From NCBI GenBank assembly GCA_040766325.1, contig JAXGQR010000001.1:328353-392352 (forward strand): 64,000 bases of DNA. Reading direction: 5' to 3'. Below, in pieces: positions 51,332-60,009 of the stretch. The translations under genes and the position numbers were made by a program. This DNA is from Dehalobacterium sp040766325. GTDB lineage: Bacteria > Bacillota > Dehalobacteriia > Dehalobacteriales > Dehalobacteriaceae. Each line of letters begins with the position of its first letter. The stretch's first letter is position 1. Below the pieces are notes generated by a model that saw only the letters and a program-made list of their open reading frames with translations, was not told where the DNA came from and made no database searches.

Positions 51332-51360
51332 AAAGGATTTTTCCTTTAATTAGCGAATAT
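51332..51360 (+). promoter_or_regulatory. Sigma-H promoter for spoVS
   Basis: AAAGGATTT (51332-51340), 11-base spacer, AGCGAATAT (51352-51360). This fits RnAGGAWWW-N11/12-RnnGAATWW at every defined position. B. subtilis spoVS is sigma-H dependent. Confidence 0.85.
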
Positions 51361-51412
51361 ACATATTTAAAGAAAAGTAAATAGTAATGGATGACGCTAA
51401 GGAGGTAAAATC

Positions 51413-51673
51413 ATGGAAGTATTAAAGGTATCAACGAAGTCAAATCCAAATTCTGTCGCTGGAGCACTTGCAGGAGTTTTAAGAGAGCAAGGTACGGCTG
51501 AGATTCAAGCGATTGGTGCCGGCGCATTGAATCAGGCTGTGAAGGCCGTGGCGATAGCTCGGGGTTTTGTTGCACCAAGTGGAGTTGATTTAATTTGTAT
51601 TCCAGCTTTTACCGATATTGTGATTGATGGTGAACAACGCACTGCCATAAAACTAATTGTAGAACCTAGATAA
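51413..51673 (+). CDS. spoVS: Stage V sporulation protein S
   Basis: An 86-residue SpoVS, the normal length, with the highly conserved VLKVSTKSNPNSVAGALAGVLRE start, ALNQAVKAVAIARGFVAPSGVDL centre and PAFTDIVIDGEQRTAIKLIVEPR end. SpoVS affects septation and coat assembly in sporulation and is found widely in spore formers and some others. The start follows AAGGAGG. Confidence 0.98.
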   Translation: MEVLKVSTKSNPNSVAGALAGVLREQGTAEIQAIGAGALNQAVKAVAIARGFVAPSGVDLICIPAFTDIVIDGEQRTAIKLIVEPR

Positions 51674-51679
51674 GATCTC

Positions 51680-51712
51680 AAAGCCTGCTTTATTATTAAG
51701 TAGGCTTTTTTC
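51680..51712 (+). terminator. Intrinsic terminator after spoVS
   Basis: AAGCCTGCTT pairs with AAGTAGGCTT (one wobble) and ends in T residues. Confidence 0.85.
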
Positions 51713-51775
51713 GTAGCAAATAAATATTTTACAGAAGTATTAAGGTTTAGAGATTTTCCTAAGGGAGGAATAATT

Positions 51776-52717
51776 TTGCTTGTTATTGATGGCCATTGTG
51801 ATAGTCTTTTGAAGGTTGATGAGAACAATAGTTTATATAATTTAGGTACTGCCGCTCATTTAGATTTTAATCGAGCATTGAATAATATAAATTTGCAGAT
51901 TTTTGCTGCCTATATTGACTCATCATTTAAACCTTATCATTCTTTGCAACAAGGATTGATTTTAATAGAAAGATTTCTCCAGGAAGTAGAGAAACACGAT
52001 AATCAAGTTAAGCTGGTTCGCACCTTGTGTGATCTTACCACCTTGGAGCAAAAAAAAATGCTCCATGTGTTGCTTGCCGTAGAAGGAGGGGAGATTCTTT
52101 GTGGAAAAATTCAACTACTTCCTCTTCTTTTTCGTCTAGGTGTTCGCAGCATTGGTCTCACCTGGAATCAAAGAAATGAAATTGCCGATGGCTGCGAGGA
52201 AGCCATTAGCAAAGGAGGATTAACATCCTTCGGCATTGAAGTAGTTCAGGAAATGAATCAGCTGGGCATGGTAATCGATTTAGCTCATATTGCTCCGGCC
52301 GGTTTTTGGGCTGTATTGGAGCATACCCGTCATCCCGTAATGGTTTCCCATGGAAATTGCCACGGATTATGTCCCCACCGACGTAATCTTGATGATGACC
52401 AGATTAAAGCTCTGGCTCAAAATAATGGCGTCATGGGGATTACTTTTGTGCCGGGATTTTTAGGGTTTGGGGATATTGGTATTGAGCATGTGATAGAACA
52501 CATAGATTATGCTGTATCATTAGTAGGACCTGATCATGTAGGATTAGGATCAGACTTTGACGGTACAGAAACTCTACCTCGAGGATTGGAAGATGTAGCT
52601 AAAATACCCAATATTAAAAACGAGTTGTTAAAAAGAGGATATCCTTTGATTGATGTTGAAAAAATAATGGGAGGAAATTTTTTGAGACTTTTGAAATCAA
52701 TTCTTAATGCATCATGA
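51776..52717 (+). CDS. Membrane dipeptidase (M19/renal dipeptidase family)
   Basis: A 313-residue zinc peptidase. Motifs: VIDGHCDSLLK near the start, the EGGEILCGK region, GLTWNQRNEIADGCEE, VIDLAHIAPAGFWAVLEHTRHPVMVSHGNC, and the final GLGSDFDGTETLPRGL. The family cleaves dipeptides, some D-amino-acid containing. The start is TTG 51776 after AAGGGAGGA. It overlaps the next gene's upstream frame but not its likely start. Which dipeptide it cleaves is not visible. Confidence 0.9.
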   Translation: MLVIDGHCDSLLKVDENNSLYNLGTAAHLDFNRALNNINLQIFAAYIDSSFKPYHSLQQGLILIERFLQEVEKHDNQVKLVRTLCDLTTLEQKKMLHVLLAVEGGEILCGKIQLLPLLFRLGVRSIGLTWNQRNEIADGCEEAISKGGLTSFGIEVVQEMNQLGMVIDLAHIAPAGFWAVLEHTRHPVMVSHGNCHGLCPHRRNLDDDQIKALAQNNGVMGITFVPGFLGFGDIGIEHVIEHIDYAVSLVGPDHVGLGSDFDGTETLPRGLEDVAKIPNIKNELLKRGYPLIDVEKIMGGNFLRLLKSILNAS

Positions 52718-52736
52718 AACTGAAAAAGGAGAAACC

Positions 52737-53582
52737 ATGTCTGGATTTGATATGCATATTCATACAAAAGCTTCCGATGGAATGTTCACCGTACAAGAAA
52801 TAATTCGCATGGCTCAAAAAGCAAATTTAGAGGGCATTGCCATCACAGACCATGATACCATTGATGGATTGGATGAGGCTGTGGAAGCAGGGGAGAGATT
52901 TAAATTTCCCGTCATTCCCGGCATCGAACTCAGTACCGATTATCAAAAGAAGGATATTCATATTTTAGGTTATTTTTTAGATTATCATTTGCCATGGTTC
53001 CGAAAAAAAATATATCAATTACAAAATGCCCGTATAGACCGAATCATCAAAATGGTTGATAAACTAACTAAATTAGGTTATGATATTGACAGTGAAGAGG
53101 TGTTCTCACTGGCAGGGACGGGATCTGTGGGAAGACCTCATATTGCTTATATCTTACATAAAAAAGGTCAGGTCAATACGATTCAAGAAACCTTTCAGAA
53201 GTTGATCGGCAATGGATGTCCGGCTTATGTCCCAAGGTTTAAATTGGAACCGGTAGAGGCGGTGAAATTGATCATAGAGGCTGGTGGAATAGCGGTTTTA
53301 GCTCATCCGGGATTATCAAAAGCAGACTTTATGATTAAACCCTTGTGTAAGGCGGGCTTAAGGGGTATTGAGGTTTATCATCCTGATCATAAAATATCTG
53401 ATGAAGCTAGGTACCTCAAACTGGCTCAAAAACATAACCTTATTATCACCGGAGGCTCTGATTTTCATGGTATTCCAGGTGGGAAGCGTTCCGCTTTGGG
53501 TAGCAAATACGTGAACAAAGAGATCTGGGATAAATTATTAGATCTTAAGGAAAAACTGAATTCTTTTTCCTCCGATATTTAG
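52737..53582 (+). CDS. PHP-domain phosphoesterase
   Basis: A 281-residue PHP protein. Motifs: DMHIHTKASDGMFT, ITDHDTIDGLDEA, PGIELSTDY, VLAHPGLSK, IEVYHPDH and GSDFHG, which form the trinuclear metal site. It resembles the 3',5'-nucleoside bisphosphate phosphatase (YciV/RNase AM) branch. Start ATG 52737 follows AAAGGAG. A longer frame from 52707 lies inside the dipeptidase end. Confidence 0.9.
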   Translation: MSGFDMHIHTKASDGMFTVQEIIRMAQKANLEGIAITDHDTIDGLDEAVEAGERFKFPVIPGIELSTDYQKKDIHILGYFLDYHLPWFRKKIYQLQNARIDRIIKMVDKLTKLGYDIDSEEVFSLAGTGSVGRPHIAYILHKKGQVNTIQETFQKLIGNGCPAYVPRFKLEPVEAVKLIIEAGGIAVLAHPGLSKADFMIKPLCKAGLRGIEVYHPDHKISDEARYLKLAQKHNLIITGGSDFHGIPGGKRSALGSKYVNKEIWDKLLDLKEKLNSFSSDI

Positions 53583-53687
53583 AAACAAAGATTTGGGAAT
53601 CATTCCCAAGCGATTTTTACCCGACATGACTAAAGATTCTCTTCTTCGAATATAATAGATAGAAATATGTATCACGGGGGAGAATTT

Positions 53688-53969
53688 ATGTCCACAGATT
53701 ATCAGATGATGAAAAATCGAATTGAGGAGTTGGAAGAAAGAATTGAACACCTTCGAATTAGTCGCAGAGTCTTAATGAATTTAGTGGAAAAATTGGAGAA
53801 AGAACGAAACAATGTATTGACAAAGCTAGAAAAAGAGAATCGAAAATTACAAAGAAGTAATGCCCTGTATGCTAAAAATATACTTTTAAAAAATCGCAGA
53901 ATAATGGAATTGGAAGCTATTTTAGAACCACCTTATTCATCAAAGGATTCAGTTTCTTCATCCATTTAG
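53688..53969 (+). CDS. Small coiled-coil protein
   Basis: A 93-residue, highly charged protein that is nearly all coiled coil (RIEELEERIEHLRISRRVLMNLVEKLEKER). It has no membrane segment and a Ser-rich tail. I cannot name it. Start ATG 53688 after GGGGGAG. A terminator follows, so it is a single-gene unit. Confidence 0.75.
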   Translation: MSTDYQMMKNRIEELEERIEHLRISRRVLMNLVEKLEKERNNVLTKLEKENRKLQRSNALYAKNILLKNRRIMELEAILEPPYSSKDSVSSSI

Positions 53970-53999
53970 GAATGTAGAGATATGCATTGAAATGTATAT

Positions 54000-54027
54000 C
54001 CTCAGCTGGAAGGCTGAGGTTTTTTCG
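54000..54027 (+). terminator. Intrinsic terminator before cobS
   Basis: CCTCAGC pairs perfectly with GCTGAGG across a 6-nt loop and ends in six Ts. Confidence 0.9.
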
Positions 54028-54059
54028 TTTTTATTTATTCGATCCGGGGGAGAAATTTT

Positions 54060-54824
54060 ATGCTAAAAGAAATATTAATTGTATTTACATTTCTAACAAG
54101 AATTCCTTTAAAGATAAATTTTACTTATGGGGCGGAGGATATGGGGAAAACCTCTCGTTATTTCCCTCTTGTAGGCTTAGTGATCGGCTTGATTGTTGCC
54201 ACAGTATTATATGCTTTAAATATTATTGATCATCAATTAGCAGCAATTTTAGCATTATTAACCGGAGTATTTTTAACCGGAGGTTTGCATTTAGATGGGT
54301 TCATTGATACGGCAGATGGGATCTTTTCTGCTCGAACTAGAGAACGAATCCTGGAAATTATGAAAGACAGCCATGTTGGCGCTCATGGTGTGACAGCTGT
54401 ATTCGTTTTTCTCCTCCTTAAATTCGTACTATATGGCATCATCGCTAGAAATCATCTGAATGTTTTTTGGATCATTCCGATGGCTTTTATTTTTTCCCGC
54501 TGGATGATGGTATTTTCCATCTTGTTTTTTCCGGGTGCCCGCAAAGATGGTTTGGCTCATATCTTTATTACTTATCAAAGAAAGTGGGACTTCCCTTTAG
54601 CCACAATCCTGATGGTTTTGCCTGTCCTAATATTTCAAGAGTGGATAACTATGATTCCCATAATAATGGCTTTTTTCATTATTTTGTATTGTTGTAGATC
54701 AATTAACAATATTTTGGGTGGATTAACGGGAGATGTTTACGGAGCAGTTGCAGAATTATCGGAAGTCGTTTTTATTGTGACTTATTTAATCACTGAATAT
54801 TTTTTTCTTACAATAAAAATTTAA
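54060..54824 (+). CDS. cobS: Adenosylcobinamide-GDP ribazoletransferase
   Basis: A 254-residue integral membrane enzyme joining adenosylcobinamide-GDP and alpha-ribazole in cobalamin synthesis. Motif GGLHLDGFIDTADGIFSARTRERILEIMKDSHVGAHG near residues 78-114 is the family signature with its aspartates, and LGGLTGDVYGAVAELSEV near 220 is the second. Six or so membrane helices are present. It stands alone, without other cob genes or a cobalamin riboswitch, suggesting salvage of corrinoids or the rest of the pathway elsewhere. Confidence 0.93.
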   Translation: MLKEILIVFTFLTRIPLKINFTYGAEDMGKTSRYFPLVGLVIGLIVATVLYALNIIDHQLAAILALLTGVFLTGGLHLDGFIDTADGIFSARTRERILEIMKDSHVGAHGVTAVFVFLLLKFVLYGIIARNHLNVFWIIPMAFIFSRWMMVFSILFFPGARKDGLAHIFITYQRKWDFPLATILMVLPVLIFQEWITMIPIIMAFFIILYCCRSINNILGGLTGDVYGAVAELSEVVFIVTYLITEYFFLTIKI

Positions 54825-54879
54825 AACATTATTCTTTCTCTTTTGGAAATACTAAAAAAAAGAGAGGAAGTGTTATAAA

Positions 54880-55104
54880 ATGCATAATGATTTTCCATCA
54901 CGTGTTCCGTGGAATTGGCAACCCCATTTTAATGAAATTTGCGCTGAGGAAAATGTAGATCCTAATCTATTAATTGATGCATTCGCTAATAATGAGAGCG
55001 ATAGAGAAATTGCAGGAATTTTCAATACAACAGAAAAAACGATCCGGCATTTAAGAAATCACTTTGAAAAATATGGAATTGGATCAGTCATGGGACAAGA
55101 TTGA
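54880..55104 (+). CDS. Small helix-turn-helix protein
   Basis: A 74-residue protein with a clear HTH (NNESDREIAGIFNTTEKTIRHLRNHFEKYG). An aromatic N-terminal segment (RVPWNWQPHF) precedes it. No partner gene or operator is evident. The start follows AGAGAGGAAG. It is probably a small regulator; target unknown. Confidence 0.78.
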   Translation: MHNDFPSRVPWNWQPHFNEICAEENVDPNLLIDAFANNESDREIAGIFNTTEKTIRHLRNHFEKYGIGSVMGQD

Positions 55105-55256
55105 GGCAAGCTCGGTTATTCTAAGAATACCCCCAATAATGTGAAAGAGATGCAACTAGTTTATTTAGTATAGAATAATTGATGATTTTGTCAAATGAAA
55201 TTTCATTTTTACCTGACAGATTAATTATGTTACAATAATAACAAGTTAGAATTAAG

Positions 55257-55286
55257 TTGGCAACCTTAAGTTAGTTATGCTATAAT
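55257..55286 (+). promoter_or_regulatory. Sigma-A promoter for guaB
   Basis: TTGGCA (55257-55262), 18-base spacer, extended TGC-TATAAT (-10 at 55281-55286). No guanine riboswitch is seen. Confidence 0.75.
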
Positions 55287-55332
55287 AGGAAAAATATTCG
55301 GGAGATGGATCTTAAGAGAGGTGCGCTTAATC

Positions 55333-56784
55333 ATGGAGGACAAATTTATTAAAGAAGGTTTGACTTTTGATGATGTATTACTGATTCCTCAGGAATCAAC
55401 GGTGTTACCAAAAGAAGTTGATATTTCAACAAAATTAACCCCAAGAATCAGATTAAAGATTCCTCTGATGAGTGCAGGTATGGATACTGTAACAGATTCG
55501 CGTATGGCCATTGCAATTGCGCGTGAAGGTGGAATTGGTGTTATTCATAAAAATATGTCTATTGAAAACCAGGCATTAGAAGTGGATCGGGTGAAAAGAT
55601 CGGAACATGGGATTATTACAAATCCAATCTTTCTTTCCCCAGATCATCTGATTAGTGATGCTTTGGCTATTATGGAAAGATATCATATATCCGGAGTGCC
55701 CATTACCGTTGAAGGTAAGTTGGTGGGAATTCTGACCAATCGCGATTTACGTTTTGAAAAAGATTTTTCCAAGAAAATCTCCTCAGTAATGACCAAGGAT
55801 AAATTAATTACGGCTTCTATTGGTACAAATTTGGAACAGGCGAAAGAAATTCTACAGCAACACAAGATAGAAAAATTACCAATTGTAGATAAATTAGGTT
55901 ACCTAAGAGGATTAATTACGATTAAGGATATCGAAAAAACACGTCAATATCCTAATTCTGCTAAAGATGAGGATGGACGATTGCTGGCAGCCGCGGCAGT
56001 GGGTATTACTTCCGATACCATGGAGCGGGCTGCAGAGCTGTTTAAGGCAGGAGCAGATGTTATCGTATTAGATACAGCTCACGGTCATTCTAAGGGTGTT
56101 ATTCAGACTCTGGATAAATTAAAAAAAGTTTACCCGAACAAGGCTATTATTGCAGGTAATGTAGCTACGGGAGCTGCAACTAAATCATTAATCAATGCTG
56201 GTGCCGACGCTGTTAAAGTTGGGGTAGGTCCCGGATCAATCTGTACCACAAGAGTAATTGCAGGCATTGGTGTACCGCAAATAACAGCTATATATGATTG
56301 TGCTCATGCAGCCGCAGAATATAATATTCCTATTATCGCCGATGGCGGTATTAAATATTCAGGAGATATTGTTAAAGCAATCGGCGCGGGGGCAGATGTG
56401 GTAATGATCGGGAGCATTTTAGCCGGAACGGAAGAAAGTCCGGGGGAAATTGAAATTTATCAAGGACGTAGCTTCAAGGTTTATCGAGGAATGGGTTCCA
56501 TTGCTGCCATGAAGCAGGGGAGCAAAGATCGCTATTTTCAGGATGATGCTCATAAACTTGTCCCTGAAGGGATTGAAGGAAGAGTGCCTTTCAAAGGCTC
56601 TCTTGCCGATACTATTTTCCAATTAGTTGGTGGTTTACGGGCGGGGATGGGCTATTGCGGAGCACCATCCATTGAACATTTGAAGAAAAACTCCAAGTTT
56701 ATTAGAGTTACCGCTGCAGGATTAGCAGAGAGTCACCCTCATGATGTACAAATTACGAAAGAAGCGCCTAATTATAGCTTGTAA
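55333..56784 (+). CDS. guaB: Inosine-5'-monophosphate dehydrogenase
   Basis: A 483-residue IMPDH making XMP, the first step to GMP. It has the TIM barrel with LTFDDVLLIP at the start, and two CBS domains (~95-205). The catalytic Cys loop is GPGSICTTRVIAGIGVPQ near 300, with MIGSILAGTEESPGE following. Start ATG 55333 is chosen with AGAGAGGTG upstream. In many Clostridia IMPDH lies near codY, which it helps link to GTP level; CodY is the next gene. Confidence 0.97.
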   Translation: MEDKFIKEGLTFDDVLLIPQESTVLPKEVDISTKLTPRIRLKIPLMSAGMDTVTDSRMAIAIAREGGIGVIHKNMSIENQALEVDRVKRSEHGIITNPIFLSPDHLISDALAIMERYHISGVPITVEGKLVGILTNRDLRFEKDFSKKISSVMTKDKLITASIGTNLEQAKEILQQHKIEKLPIVDKLGYLRGLITIKDIEKTRQYPNSAKDEDGRLLAAAAVGITSDTMERAAELFKAGADVIVLDTAHGHSKGVIQTLDKLKKVYPNKAIIAGNVATGAATKSLINAGADAVKVGVGPGSICTTRVIAGIGVPQITAIYDCAHAAAEYNIPIIADGGIKYSGDIVKAIGAGADVVMIGSILAGTEESPGEIEIYQGRSFKVYRGMGSIAAMKQGSKDRYFQDDAHKLVPEGIEGRVPFKGSLADTIFQLVGGLRAGMGYCGAPSIEHLKKNSKFIRVTAAGLAESHPHDVQITKEAPNYSL

Positions 56785-57058
56785 GATAATGGAAATGTAT
56801 AAATGACCGTGGTAATTTATAAAATTAAATCCTCGGAATATTATGACATAAAAGAATTTTCACAAAAAACTAATAATATTTTAAAAAAAGAAGGAAAAGC
56901 AAAAAAAATCTCGAAATAATAAATAATTGTAACTATTATTTAATCGATAGTTCTGCCTTATGGTTTGAAAAATATTTTTTTCCATAGGATTACTTTGAAG
57001 CGCAACTGAATGTATATCACAAACAAAGAAAGATTAAGTAAGCTTGAGGAGGATTGTT

Positions 57059-57850
57059 TTGAAAACGTTATTGGAGAGGACACGGGATATTAATAGATTA
57101 ATTCAAACAGCAGCAGGATATCCCATTAGTTTTAGCGAAATGGCCCAAGTATTGTCACGTAATACAGAAGCAAATACTTATATATTGGGGAAAAAAGGCA
57201 ATGTATTAGGTTATGATTTTATTGACGGCTTTGAATGTGCTACTATGGAAGAGGTTGTTAAAGATGATGCCCAGTTCCCTGATGATTATAATGAACATTT
57301 GTTGAAAACATTGGAAACAAAAGCAAATATTGATCGTAATGGCTTATGTGCTTTCATTCCGGAACGTGAATGTCCCGTTGTAAATAAGTTTACTACTGTG
57401 GTGCCAATTGTAGGCGGTGGTGAAAGAGTAGGGACTTTAATGCTTTCTAAAGAAGGAGAATTTGACAGTTCTGATCTAATACTGGCAGAATACGGAGCTA
57501 CTGTCATTGGTATGGAAATCCTGCGGGCAAAAACTGAGAAAATTGAAGAAATTGCCCGGCAAAAAGCGGCTGTTAGTATTGCTTTTGATACGCTCTCTTA
57601 TTCAGAATTGGAGGCTGTAGATCATATCTTTAATGAGTTAGGAGATAGTCAAGGCCTTCTTGTTGCCAGTAAAATTGCCGATAAGGTTGGAATTACTCGA
57701 TCAGTGATTGTGAATGCTTTAAGAAAGCTGGAAAGTGCAGGTGTTGTGGAAGTTCGTTCCTTGGGTATGAAAGGAACATATATCAGAGTACTAAATGATT
57801 ATCTTCTGGAAGAATTACAAAGAATTCAAACTACTCATGGTAGGATATAA
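57059..57850 (+). CDS. codY: GTP- and branched-chain-amino-acid-sensing regulator CodY
   Basis: A 263-residue CodY. The N-terminal GAF-like domain spans ~1-155. The C-terminal winged helix carries ASKIADKVGITRSVIVNALR near 205-225 with VRSLGMKGTYIRV after it. CodY represses starvation genes when isoleucine and GTP are plentiful. Start TTG 57059 is chosen because GAGGAGG lies just upstream; a TTG at 57044 precedes that site. A terminator follows at once. Confidence 0.97.
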   Translation: MKTLLERTRDINRLIQTAAGYPISFSEMAQVLSRNTEANTYILGKKGNVLGYDFIDGFECATMEEVVKDDAQFPDDYNEHLLKTLETKANIDRNGLCAFIPERECPVVNKFTTVVPIVGGGERVGTLMLSKEGEFDSSDLILAEYGATVIGMEILRAKTEKIEEIARQKAAVSIAFDTLSYSELEAVDHIFNELGDSQGLLVASKIADKVGITRSVIVNALRKLESAGVVEVRSLGMKGTYIRVLNDYLLEELQRIQTTHGRI

Positions 57851-57872
57851 CAGCCGAAAGGCTGTTTTTTTA
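57850..57872 (+). terminator. Intrinsic terminator after codY
   Basis: ACAGCC/GGCTGT with a GAAA loop and seven Ts, overlapping the stop codon of codY. Confidence 0.92.
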
Positions 57873-57956
57873 ATATAGGTATGTTTAACCATTGAATAAA
57901 ACTACTAAATAGTGTAAATTGTTATTATATTTCTATTTTGAGAGCAGGTGGGTCTT

Positions 57957-59285
57957 TTGTCATCAAAATTGCGTAATCTGGTAGCTTCATTTTTAATTGT
58001 GATTTTGATTTGTTCCGTAGGAATCATTTACTTGATAAAAACTCAAGGAAGTCTGGAGCCTTCCGAGATGGAGGCGGGGCAAGAGGAGTGGATCAGAGAA
58101 AAAGATCGCATAAATATTTTACTGTTAGGAACAGATGAAGATTTCATGACCAAATCACGCACCGATACCATCATTCTAGCCAGCTTGGATATGAAACAGC
58201 ACCAAATCAGTTTCCTATCCATACCTCGGGATACACGAGTAAAAATACCAGGATATGGAGAAAATAAATTAAATGCGGCTAACTTTTTAGGTGGTGTGGA
58301 TTTGGTAAAAGAAAGTATTTCCCAATTGATTAAGGTGCCTATAGATTATTACGTTTTAACAAATTTTAATGGATTTGTTGATATTATAGATACTATTGGT
58401 GGGGTAGAGCTTAATGTGGAACAAAACATGAAGTATCACACTTATGACGGGATGATTGATTTAAAAAAAGGAGTACAGCGTTTAAACGGGGATAAAGCAT
58501 TACAATATGTGCGCTTTAGACATGACAAGTTAGGTGATATTACCCGCACTCAAAGGCAGCAAAAGTTCTTATCTGCATTGGCTAAGGAAATGATGCAAAG
58601 CAAAAATATTGTCAAACTACCACAACTGATTCCCCAATTAAACAAGGCAGTAAAGACTGATTTATCTATAAGTCAAATGATCGCATTAGGTAAGGATTTG
58701 AATGAATTTGCTTCCGGTTCAATTAATTCTCAAACACTACCTGGTAATTTTATGGACATTAACGGAGCAAGTTATTGGTATGTAGATGAGTCTAAAGCAC
58801 AACAGGTGGTACTTGAGGTTTTTGCAGGAAAATCAGGCTCAGAGGTGATTGATACAGAATCAACGGTCCTAGCTGCTGAGAAGAGTAAACCCCAAAAGCA
58901 GGTTTTATCCGTAACACAGCAAAGGAGAAAGAATGATGTGAATAAAAATGCGGATCAGAAAAAGAAAGATAATTCCCAGATGGTAGAAGATAAAAAGGTT
59001 GTCCCTGATAATCAGAATGTCGAAATAGAAGTAATTAGAGAAGAAAAAAGTATACCGGGGAATGATTATCCTCAAGGAAAAATCGAGATTTTACCCTCAG
59101 ATCTCGAGAAAGAGGGCGTGAGTGAAAGTGAGAAGAATAAAGTTGTGGATGAAAAAGTTGCGCCGGTGGAAAATATGAGTTCAGATCCATCGACTGAAGA
59201 CCAAAGTAAAGTTGATCTTCCCTTACAGGCGACACCCGATACAGAAATGCCTCCATCCGATGAAACAAACATCTGTGAAGAATAA
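57957..59285 (+). CDS. LytR-CpsA-Psr (LCP) family cell-wall polymer ligase
   Basis: A 442-residue protein with an N-terminal membrane segment (~9-27) and an extracellular LCP domain (~55-230). It carries the motifs TDTIILASLDM, SIPRDTRVKIPGYGENKLNAA, IDTIGGVELNVE, LNGDKALQYVRFRHD and DITRTQRQQKFL. LCP enzymes attach wall polymers such as teichoic acids to peptidoglycan. The C-terminal ~140 residues are a low-complexity, charged, Glu/Lys/Pro/Ser-rich tail with no known domain. Start TTG 57957 is chosen with AGGTGG upstream. Confidence 0.9.
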   Translation: MSSKLRNLVASFLIVILICSVGIIYLIKTQGSLEPSEMEAGQEEWIREKDRINILLLGTDEDFMTKSRTDTIILASLDMKQHQISFLSIPRDTRVKIPGYGENKLNAANFLGGVDLVKESISQLIKVPIDYYVLTNFNGFVDIIDTIGGVELNVEQNMKYHTYDGMIDLKKGVQRLNGDKALQYVRFRHDKLGDITRTQRQQKFLSALAKEMMQSKNIVKLPQLIPQLNKAVKTDLSISQMIALGKDLNEFASGSINSQTLPGNFMDINGASYWYVDESKAQQVVLEVFAGKSGSEVIDTESTVLAAEKSKPQKQVLSVTQQRRKNDVNKNADQKKKDNSQMVEDKKVVPDNQNVEIEVIREEKSIPGNDYPQGKIEILPSDLEKEGVSESEKNKVVDEKVAPVENMSSDPSTEDQSKVDLPLQATPDTEMPPSDETNICEE

Positions 59286-59448
59286 AATAAATAGTCTAGA
59301 ATGAAGCAATTATGCAAGTTTTGAACGATGATGTAACCTTAACATTTTTTAAATGTTTAGAAGGAAAAGAATGCTTGTTGGCGAAGTATAAGCATAAGTT
59401 TTAAAAATTAAAAAAAATTAAAATAAAATCAAAAGTGGAGGTAGGCCT

Positions 59449-59859
59449 ATGCTTTTTAGACAGTGCGCCGGTGGCTTAGTCTTTTATAACGACAAAGTTT
59501 TATTGCTGCAAAACGAGAAAAATGAATGGGTATTTCCTAAAGGGGTCATTAGAAATTTAGGGAGTGCTAATGAGGTCGCTTTGCAACGGGTTAAAGAAGA
59601 AGCAGGAGTCGAAGCGGAGATTGTAAGTCCCATTGGGGAAACAAATTATGAATTTTATTCTTGTACCAGACAAGAGCCTGTTTGTAATCAAATTACCTGG
59701 TTTTTAATGAAGACTGATTCCGGTAAATTCCAGATTAATAAAGACTTAAATTTTAAAGATGGTGGTTTTTTCAACATCATTGATGCATTAAGTAAGGTCA
59801 CCTACAGTCAAGACAAAGCTTTGTTAAATATAGCCTATAAACAACATAAAGAATTATAA
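59449..59859 (+). CDS. Nudix-fold hydrolase with an unusual Nudix box
   Basis: A 136-residue Nudix-fold protein (CAGGLVFYNDKVLLLQNEK at the start). The expected Nudix box aligns with GSANEVALQRVKEEAGV. It is one residue short, and the arginine is not followed by Glu, while the two later glutamates of EEAG remain. Metal binding may therefore be changed. The protein is short and complete, ending in a basic helix. Start ATG 59449 after GGAGGTAGG. Substrate unknown. Confidence 0.82.
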   Translation: MLFRQCAGGLVFYNDKVLLLQNEKNEWVFPKGVIRNLGSANEVALQRVKEEAGVEAEIVSPIGETNYEFYSCTRQEPVCNQITWFLMKTDSGKFQINKDLNFKDGGFFNIIDALSKVTYSQDKALLNIAYKQHKEL

Positions 59860-59884
59860 AAGCCAGTAGCTTATAGCTAGCTCA

Positions 59885-59913
59885 AAATAGGGAGTAATTA
59901 CTCCTTATTTTTT
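59885..59913 (+). terminator. Intrinsic terminator before miaB
   Basis: AATAGGGAGTA pairs with TACTCCTTATT (one wobble) and ends in T residues. Confidence 0.8.
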
Positions 59914-59948
59914 ATCCTTGATTTATTTAGGTTCAAAAGAGAATACTT

Positions 59949-59977
59949 TTGTCACAAACAGGACAATATGATATAAT
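59949..59977 (+). promoter_or_regulatory. Sigma-A promoter for miaB
   Basis: TTGTCA (59949-59954), 17-base spacer, extended TGA-TATAAT (-10 at 59972-59977). Confidence 0.8.
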
Positions 59978-60009
59978 GTTAGCAGTTTTTGCATTAAAGG
60001 AAGTGCACA

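Noticed and set aside
53970..54059. Possible cobalamin riboswitch before cobS
   Set aside because: Only a short terminator hairpin is present and the gap is too short.
56855..56869. CodY-box-like AATTTTCACAAAAAA upstream of codY
   Set aside because: Three mismatches in very AT-rich sequence; not better than chance.
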